64,000 nt of DNA from Myxococcales bacterium (GTDB taxonomy: Bacteria; Myxococcota_A; Polyangia; Nannocystales; Nannocystaceae), in the NCBI GenBank assembly GCA_014240065.1, contig JAAZXR010000001.1:40415-104414 (forward strand), in the 5' to 3' direction. The notes under the pieces are model-generated. The model had not been told where the DNA came from, ran no database searches, and saw only the letters and a program-made list of their open reading frames with translations. Numbering within the stretch: position 1 is the first letter of the stretch; every line of letters starts with the position of its first letter. Below are positions 58,318-64,000 of this stretch, piece after piece. Position numbers and translations under genes: made by a program.

Positions 58318-59117
58318 GTGCACGCGCAGTTCCCAGTTCAAGTCTCCGCCAATGAGGCGCTCACCGGGGGGTACTTTCGGTTGACGCTCGACGCTGGGAA
58401 GCCTGTGGCGACGGAGCACACGCGCCCAGGGCAGTTCGTCATGCTCCGCGGACCGTGGGGGCGCGACCTGCTCAACGGTCGCGCGTTCTCGGTGCTCGAG
58501 GTCCTCGACGCGGGTCGTTTCTCTGTGCTCGCCAAGGTGTTTGGCCGGGGAACGGGGCTCATGCAGGCGATGGAGCCCGGCGATGAGATGAGCTGCCTCG
58601 GACCGCTGGGGAACGGCTTCCCCGCTGTGGACGCGGCGGTCACCTCGCTGCTCGTCGCGGGGGGGGTGGGGCTGCCGCCGCTGCACTTGTACGCGCGGGT
58701 CGCCGCGCGCGAGGGGGCGGCGGAGGCCGTCGAGATGATCTATGGCGGTCGCACACGCGACGACCTCGTCCTCACCGAAGACCTCGAGGCGTGGAAGGTG
58801 CCGCGGGTCATGACGACGGAGGACGGCAGCCGCGGCGTCGAAGGCCGCGTCACCGCGCCGCTGGTGGAGCGACTCGATCGCGCGGCGGCCAGGGGTGAAT
58901 CCGTGCGAATCTTGAGCTGCGGGCCCACCCCCATGCTCCGCGCGGTGCGGACCCTGGCGCTCGAGCGTGGTGTGGAGGCCTTCCTTTGCCTGGAGGAGCA
59001 GATGGCCTGCGGATACGGGGTCTGCCTCGGCTGCGCGGTGCCGGTGCACGGCGCCCGACCCTACGCCTACTGTTGCACGGAAGGGCCGGTGTTTTCGGCC
59101 CGGGAGGTGCGGTGGGC

Positions 59118-59121
<4 letters not shown>
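58318..59121 (+). CDS. pyrK: Dihydroorotate dehydrogenase electron transfer subunit
   Basis: 267 residues from GTG at 58318. FAD-binding barrel (TRPGQFVMLRGPWGRDLLNG, RAFSVLE), NAD-binding domain (LLVAGGVGLPPLHLYARVAA, MIYGGRTRDDLVL) and the C-terminal [2Fe-2S] loop with four Cys (CLEEQMACGYGVCLGC, AYCCTEGPVF). It passes electrons from PyrD to NAD, and its gene overlaps pyrD by ATGA. In the 175-base gap before it TACGCT (58299-58304) is the only promoter-like element seen. Confidence 0.92.
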
Positions 59122-60448
<1,327 letters not shown>

Positions 60449-60498
60449 CCCCAAGGGCGAGGTAGAGACCTCCTCCTTGGAGACAAGAGAAGAAAAAC

Positions 60499-61923
60499 AT
60501 GAGCAACAAAACACCCGCAGACATCATCGCACTCATCCAAGACAGAGATATCCGGATGGTCGACGTTCGCTTCGTCGACTTGCTAGGGTCTTGGCAACAC
60601 TTCACCGTCCCCGCTCACGAGCTTGATGACGCCGCCTTCGCGGAGGGCTTCGGCTTTGACGGCAGCTCCGTCCGAGGATGGAAGACGATCAACGCGTCCG
60701 ACATGCTGGTGATGCCAGACGCGAGCAGCGCGATCATGGATCCATTCATGGAGGCGCCGACGCTGGCGCTCATGGGGAGCGTGGTGGACACGATCACCCG
60801 GCAAGATTACGAGCGCTGTCCCCGGGCCCTCGCAGGTCGCGCAGAGGCCTACCTCAAGTCCACCGGGATCGCCGACACGGCCTATATCGGACCGGAGGCG
60901 GAGTTCTTTATCTTCGACGATGTCCGGTTTGACACCCGCGAGGGGCACCAGTCGTTTTACAAGGTCGACGCCTCCAGCGGCTGGTGGAACACCGGCGCCG
61001 AGGAGTTCCCCAACCTCCAGCACAAGATCCGCCCGAAGGGAGGCTACGTGCCGTGCCCTCCCGCGGACAACCTCCACGATCTCAGGTCGGAGATGGCCAT
61101 GGTGCTCGAGCAAGTCGGCATGGTGGTAGAGCGACAGCACCACGAGGTCGCGACGGCGGGCCAAGCGGAGATCGACATCCGCTACGACTCCTTGCTCTCG
61201 CAAGCCGACAACATGATGTGGTTCAAGTACGTGATCAAGAACGTCGCCCGCCGGGCTGGGAAGACAGTGACGTTCATGCCCAAGCCGATCTACGGCGACA
61301 ACGGCAACGGCATGCACACGCACCAGAGCCTGTGGAAGGATGGGCAGCCCTTGTTCGCGGGGGAGGGATACGGCGGGCTCAGCGATCTCGCGCTTCATTA
61401 TATCGGCGGAATCTTGGCGCACGCCCCGGCGCTCTGCGCGTTGTGCAACCCCACGACCAACAGCTACAAGCGGCTCGTCCCTGGTTTCGAGGCGCCGGTC
61501 AATTTGGCGTACAGCTCGCGGAACCGCTCCGCCTCCGTACGAATCCCGACCTACTCGTCGTCACCGAAGGCGATCCGCATTGAGTTCCGGACCCCAGACG
61601 CGAGCGCGAACCCCTACCTCGCTTTCAGCGCGCTCATGATGGCAGGCCTCGACGGGATCGAGCGGAAGCTGGATCCCGGCGCTCCGCTCGACAAAGACAT
61701 CTACAGCCTCACACCGGAGGAGCTGCAAGGGGTCCCGTCGGTGCCCGCGAGCCTCGAAGAGTCGCTCAATGCGTTGGAAGCGGATCATGAGTTCCTCCTT
61801 AAGGGAGATGTGTTCAGCCGCGATCTCGTGGAGGCCTTCCTCGACTGGAAGCGCGGGAACGAAGTCGACGAGGTTCGGTCGCGCCCGCATCCGCATGAGT
61901 TCTCGATGTACTACGACTGCTAG
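60499..61923 (+). CDS. glnA: Glutamine synthetase, type I
   Basis: 474 residues, normal GSI length. Motifs: [17 protein letters not shown], metal-site [14 protein letters not shown], the ATP/Glu region [40 protein letters not shown] and [20 protein letters not shown]. Tyr402 in DKDIYSL is the adenylylation-type site, so covalent control by GlnE/PII is likely. The 50-base gap after glnB has GGAGACAAGAG before the ATG and two small inverted repeats (GAGGT-AGAG-ACCTC and CTCC-TT-GGAG) that might affect relative translation. Confidence 0.97.
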   Translation: MSNKTPADIIALIQDRDIRMVDVRFVDLLGSWQHFTVPAHELDDAAFAEGFGFDGSSVRGWKTINASDMLVMPDASSAIMDPFMEAPTLALMGSVVDTITRQDYERCPRALAGRAEAYLKSTGIADTAYIGPEAEFFIFDDVRFDTREGHQSFYKVDASSGWWNTGAEEFPNLQHKIRPKGGYVPCPPADNLHDLRSEMAMVLEQVGMVVERQHHEVATAGQAEIDIRYDSLLSQADNMMWFKYVIKNVARRAGKTVTFMPKPIYGDNGNGMHTHQSLWKDGQPLFAGEGYGGLSDLALHYIGGILAHAPALCALCNPTTNSYKRLVPGFEAPVNLAYSSRNRSASVRIPTYSSSPKAIRIEFRTPDASANPYLAFSALMMAGLDGIERKLDPGAPLDKDIYSLTPEELQGVPSVPASLEESLNALEADHEFLLKGDVFSRDLVEAFLDWKRGNEVDEVRSRPHPHEFSMYYDC

Positions 61924-61957
61924 TCGCCGCATCGGCGCGCGTCGTGCCGGTGGTGAA

Positions 61958-61981
61958 GGCGCCTCGCTCGAGGGAGGCGCC
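61958..61981 (+). terminator. Hairpin after glnA
   Basis: 8-bp perfect inverted repeat GGCGCCTC / GAGGCGCC with an 8-base loop, 35 bases past the glnA stop. No T-tract follows, so it may act as a weak or Rho-assisted terminator or an mRNA-end stabiliser. Confidence 0.5.
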
Positions 61982-62156
61982 CGCCCACGTTCGAGTGTTC
62001 GGTAGTGCGTGTGGAGGGGGGGCCTTTGATGTGCCCGCCAGCCACGCGTGCGGCTCGTGTGGGATGTGCATTTTATTGCGCACCTGGTCGCTCCATTCGC
62101 GCGAATTCGGGCCTCCAAGGGGCGTGCGTACCCATGCGACTGGGGGTGGGTCGGGC

Positions 62157-62186
62157 TTGCTGTGGCTTCGGCGCGTCGGATAGGCT
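62157..62186 (+). promoter_or_regulatory. Candidate psd promoter
   Basis: TTGCTG (62157-62162), 18-base spacer, TAGGCT (62181-62186), then 8 bases to the psd ATG, so the transcript would be leaderless or nearly so. The rest of the 61982-62156 gap shows nothing recognisable. Confidence 0.5.
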
Positions 62187-62194
62187 TAGCGCTC

Positions 62195-63076
62195 ATGCGC
62201 GACGCATCCATTCCGCTTCGCTCACGCATCGCGGCCGCGGTGATCGATGTGTCACCGTCGTGGACGGTGTTCGCGGCGACGCGGGCTGTGGGAGCAGCGG
62301 CGCGTGTCCCCCTCCCGCGCCCGATTTCTCGGGCGGCGGTCGCGGTCTATCGTCGTTACTTTGAGGTCGATTTGAGCGACGTGGCACCGGAGTCAATTCG
62401 GCGTGGATTCTCAAGCTTCGACGAGTTCTTTACGCGACCGCTCAAGCCCGGAGCCCGGCCGATAGAGTCTGCACCGGATTTCACCCTGGTCGCGCCCTGC
62501 GACGGAAATATCCGCTCGTTCGGATCGCTTAACGAGGACCTCCAGGTCGAAGCGAAGGGCTTGAAGTACTCGGTGGAGCAGCTCATCGGCGACGCCTCGC
62601 TCGCCGCATCCTTGGTGGGCGGGACCCACGTCACGATCTATCTACATCCGCGAGACTACCACCGGGTTCACGCGCCGGTGAGTGGGAGCGTACACCGGGT
62701 GGTGGCGATTCCGGGGCGCTTGCTGCCCGTCAACGACGCCGCGCTCAAACGTAATCCCGAGCTGTTTACGGTTAACGAGCGGCTTGTACATGTGCAGTAC
62801 ACCGCGATGGGACCGGTCGTGACGGTCATGGTGGCGGCGTTTGGGGTCGGACATATGACGTGCAGCTATTTAGGGACGAGGACTCATCCCAAGGAGATCG
62901 AGCGCTTCGAGTGCGAGCCGCCTGTGGAGATCGATCGGGGAGAAGAGCTGGGCATGTTCCATCTGGGGAGCACGGTGGTCGTCCTCACGGGGCCGGGGCA
63001 CGTCCCCGCACCCGACCTTGAGCGCGGACCGATCCGCTTGGGCACGGGGATCCTCGTGCGCGGAGGAGACGCATGA
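62195..63076 (+). CDS. psd: Phosphatidylserine decarboxylase proenzyme
   Basis: 293 residues from the ATG at 62195. Family blocks: FSSFDEFFTRPLKPGARPIE, APCDGNIRSFG, HVTIYLHPRDYHRVHAPVSG, LPVNDAALKRNPELFTVNER, VGHMTCSYLG, and the self-cleavage motif LGST with Ser259, which becomes the pyruvoyl group. It makes phosphatidylethanolamine at the inner membrane. A longer frame upstream is rejected because its extension has no family match. It overlaps the next gene by ATGA. Confidence 0.95.
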   Translation: MRDASIPLRSRIAAAVIDVSPSWTVFAATRAVGAAARVPLPRPISRAAVAVYRRYFEVDLSDVAPESIRRGFSSFDEFFTRPLKPGARPIESAPDFTLVAPCDGNIRSFGSLNEDLQVEAKGLKYSVEQLIGDASLAASLVGGTHVTIYLHPRDYHRVHAPVSGSVHRVVAIPGRLLPVNDAALKRNPELFTVNERLVHVQYTAMGPVVTVMVAAFGVGHMTCSYLGTRTHPKEIERFECEPPVEIDRGEELGMFHLGSTVVVLTGPGHVPAPDLERGPIRLGTGILVRGGDA

Positions 63077-64000
63077 CCTGGGAAGTGAGCAACTCGGAGT
63101 GGCTCGAAGCGGCGCGACAGGCGTCCGTTCGAGCGCCACCGCGGACCACCGATCCCTTGGATGGGCTCGACGGGTTCATACTGCAGCGACTCGGCACGGA
63201 GCCGGCCGCGGAGGCGACGCCGCCGGCCGAGGCAGAACACGCGGTGGAAGTATCGCCAGAGCCAGCGAGCTCCACGCCAGAGCCAGCCCCCGAATCAGCG
63301 CCAGAGGTAGCGGCGGCTCGATCCCGAATGGTGACGCCCCGCGCGGGGGAGCTCACCGCGAAACCGGTGGTTCCAGGGCCCGGGGCGGACGTGAGCACAG
63401 CGGTCGCGCGCGACGCTGAGGCCTCGACGGCTCTTGACGACAGCGCGGCGGTCGCTCCACCCGCGCCCGCCGCAGCGCGTGTGGAGCCGAGCGGCGCCGA
63501 GACGGATTCTCGCGTCGAACCCCCGGCGGGTGAATCCGCCCCCGCGAGTGGTGAGGCGCTCGGGAAGCGGCGGGGCGGGGAGACGGTACAGATGGGTCCG
63601 GCGGGGGTGCCACCACCGTTGGTCACCGTGCCGGCCGGGCCACAGAAGGTGGGCGATCTTGATGACAGCGACGACGCGCTCGAGATCGAACTGACACCGA
63701 CGGCCAGCGCGGCGTCGGGGGCGGGGGAGGATCTGGCGCCCGCGTCCACCGACACGATTCCCGCGGCCACCATGCCGCCCGCGGCCACCGACACGATCCC
63801 CGCGGCCACCATGCCGCCCGCGTCCACCGACACGATCCCCGCGGCGGACATGCCGCCGGCGGCTGAGCCATCGGCGCCAGATGCGGGGGACGTGGCTGCG
63901 GTGGTCCCTTTGATGAACGTGGGCTTGGACGTCTACGATGAGCCGGAGGAGGTCGAGGAGGTCGAGGAGGTCGAGGAGGTCGAGGAGGTCGAGGAGGTCG
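63073..64000 (+). CDS. Acidic Pro/Ala-rich repeat protein (C-terminus beyond window edge)
   Basis: At least 309 residues, still open at 64000. Starts MTWEVSNSEWLEAARQASVR without a signal peptide, then low-complexity Ala/Pro/Glu sequence. Three 13-residue repeats of the type ASTDTIPAATMPP follow, then a short ordered-looking piece (VVPLMNVGLDVYDEPEE) and the beginning of a Glu-Glu-Val run. It is coupled to psd by ATGA. No domain is recognised; a linker region of a larger scaffold or TonB/FrzB-like protein is possible, and the identity depends on the missing part. Confidence 0.7.
   Translation, partial: MTWEVSNSEWLEAARQASVRAPPRTTDPLDGLDGFILQRLGTEPAAEATPPAEAEHAVEVSPEPASSTPEPAPESAPEVAAARSRMVTPRAGELTAKPVVPGPGADVSTAVARDAEASTALDDSAAVAPPAPAAARVEPSGAETDSRVEPPAGESAPASGEALGKRRGGETVQMGPAGVPPPLVTVPAGPQKVGDLDDSDDALEIELTPTASAASGAGEDLAPASTDTIPAATMPPAATDTIPAATMPPASTDTIPAADMPPAAEPSAPDAGDVAAVVPLMNVGLDVYDEPEEVEEVEEVEEVEEVEEV
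63742..63858 (+). repeat. Three 39-bp tandem repeats
   Basis: Units at 63742-63780, 63781-63819 and 63820-63858 differ at only a few bases and encode a 13-residue Thr/Asp/Ile/Pro/Ala/Met unit in the Pro/Ala-rich protein. In frame, so copy number can vary without breaking the gene. Confidence 0.9.
63946..64000 (+). repeat. 9-bp GAGGAGGTC tandem array reaching the window edge
   Basis: Six perfect units plus one base encoding Glu-Glu-Val, continuing past the edge. Perfect identity suggests recent expansion; the true length is unknown here. Confidence 0.9.

Overview
High-GC (roughly two-thirds G+C), densely packed Gram-negative chromosome segment with many 4-base start/stop overlaps (ATGA, GTGA, TTGA), lipobox lipoproteins, PATAN (DUF4388)-type and winged-helix/DnaJ proteins, sigma-54 control and a flagellar cluster of deltaproteobacterial style. 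This suggests a flagellated member of the Myxococcota or a related former-Deltaproteobacteria lineage. That is an inference from protein style, not from a marker gene.

Region 1 (1-22.8 kb) is a flagellar biosynthesis locus, nearly all on the minus strand. In transcription order it starts with a sigma-54 operon of an flhG-like ATPase, a putative outer-membrane beta-barrel and a Cys-rich lipoprotein with a Thr/Gly/Asp repeat tail. An NtrC-type sigma-54 activator follows. Next is a long sigma-54 operon: secreted TPR protein, flgB, flgC, fliE, fliF, fliG, fliH, fliI, fliJ, motE-like lipoprotein, fliK-like, flgD, flgE. A hairpin terminator closes it, and a second operon fliL-fliM-fliN-fliO-fliP-fliQ-fliR runs off the left edge. 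Three sigma-54 (-24/-12) sites are visible, two of them exact consensus. At those two the predicted transcription start lies 3-4 bases before the start codon. A divergent DUF4388 gene closes the region.

Region 2 (22.8-36.1 kb) is envelope biology: a gluzincin peptidase plus a very large DUF4175-like coiled-coil membrane protein, a divergent ECF sigma factor/anti-sigma/secreted-protein operon, an AsmA-like protein fused to a GT51 glycosyltransferase, trmH, a class A penicillin-binding protein and a lipoprotein. A stretch of about 0.95 kb without a convincing gene follows (36.1-37.07 kb).

Region 3 (37-50.3 kb) holds transport and amino-acid metabolism: an AGCS sodium/amino-acid symporter with an odd exported N-terminal domain overlapping a leucine-dehydrogenase-like gene, a BamE-like small lipoprotein, a Tat-exported M24 peptidase, a three-gene ABC-2 exporter, an APC permease, a beta-hydroxyacid-dehydrogenase-family enzyme, an LRR lipoprotein and a XerC/D recombinase that meets a DUF2452/C1orf50 homologue tail to tail.

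Region 4 (50.3-64 kb) has an atypical M23 lipoprotein, a DnaJ-like/Hsp70 pair, a small membrane protein with an AMACR-type CoA-transferase and coaE, engB, a translationally coupled pyrK-pyrD-glnB set followed by glnA, psd, and the start of a repeat-rich acidic Pro/Ala protein cut by the right edge.

Recurring across the window, a TAnnnT (-10-like) hexamer sits 5-10 bases before the start codon of many operon-leading genes, suggesting widespread leaderless or very short-leader mRNAs. No tRNA, rRNA, CRISPR array, insertion sequence, prophage or recognisable defence system was found. The least explained parts are the flhG/barrel/repeat-lipoprotein operon, the flagellar proteins carrying AMIN-like or lipoprotein modules, the AsmA-GT51 fusion and the ECF-linked secreted protein.
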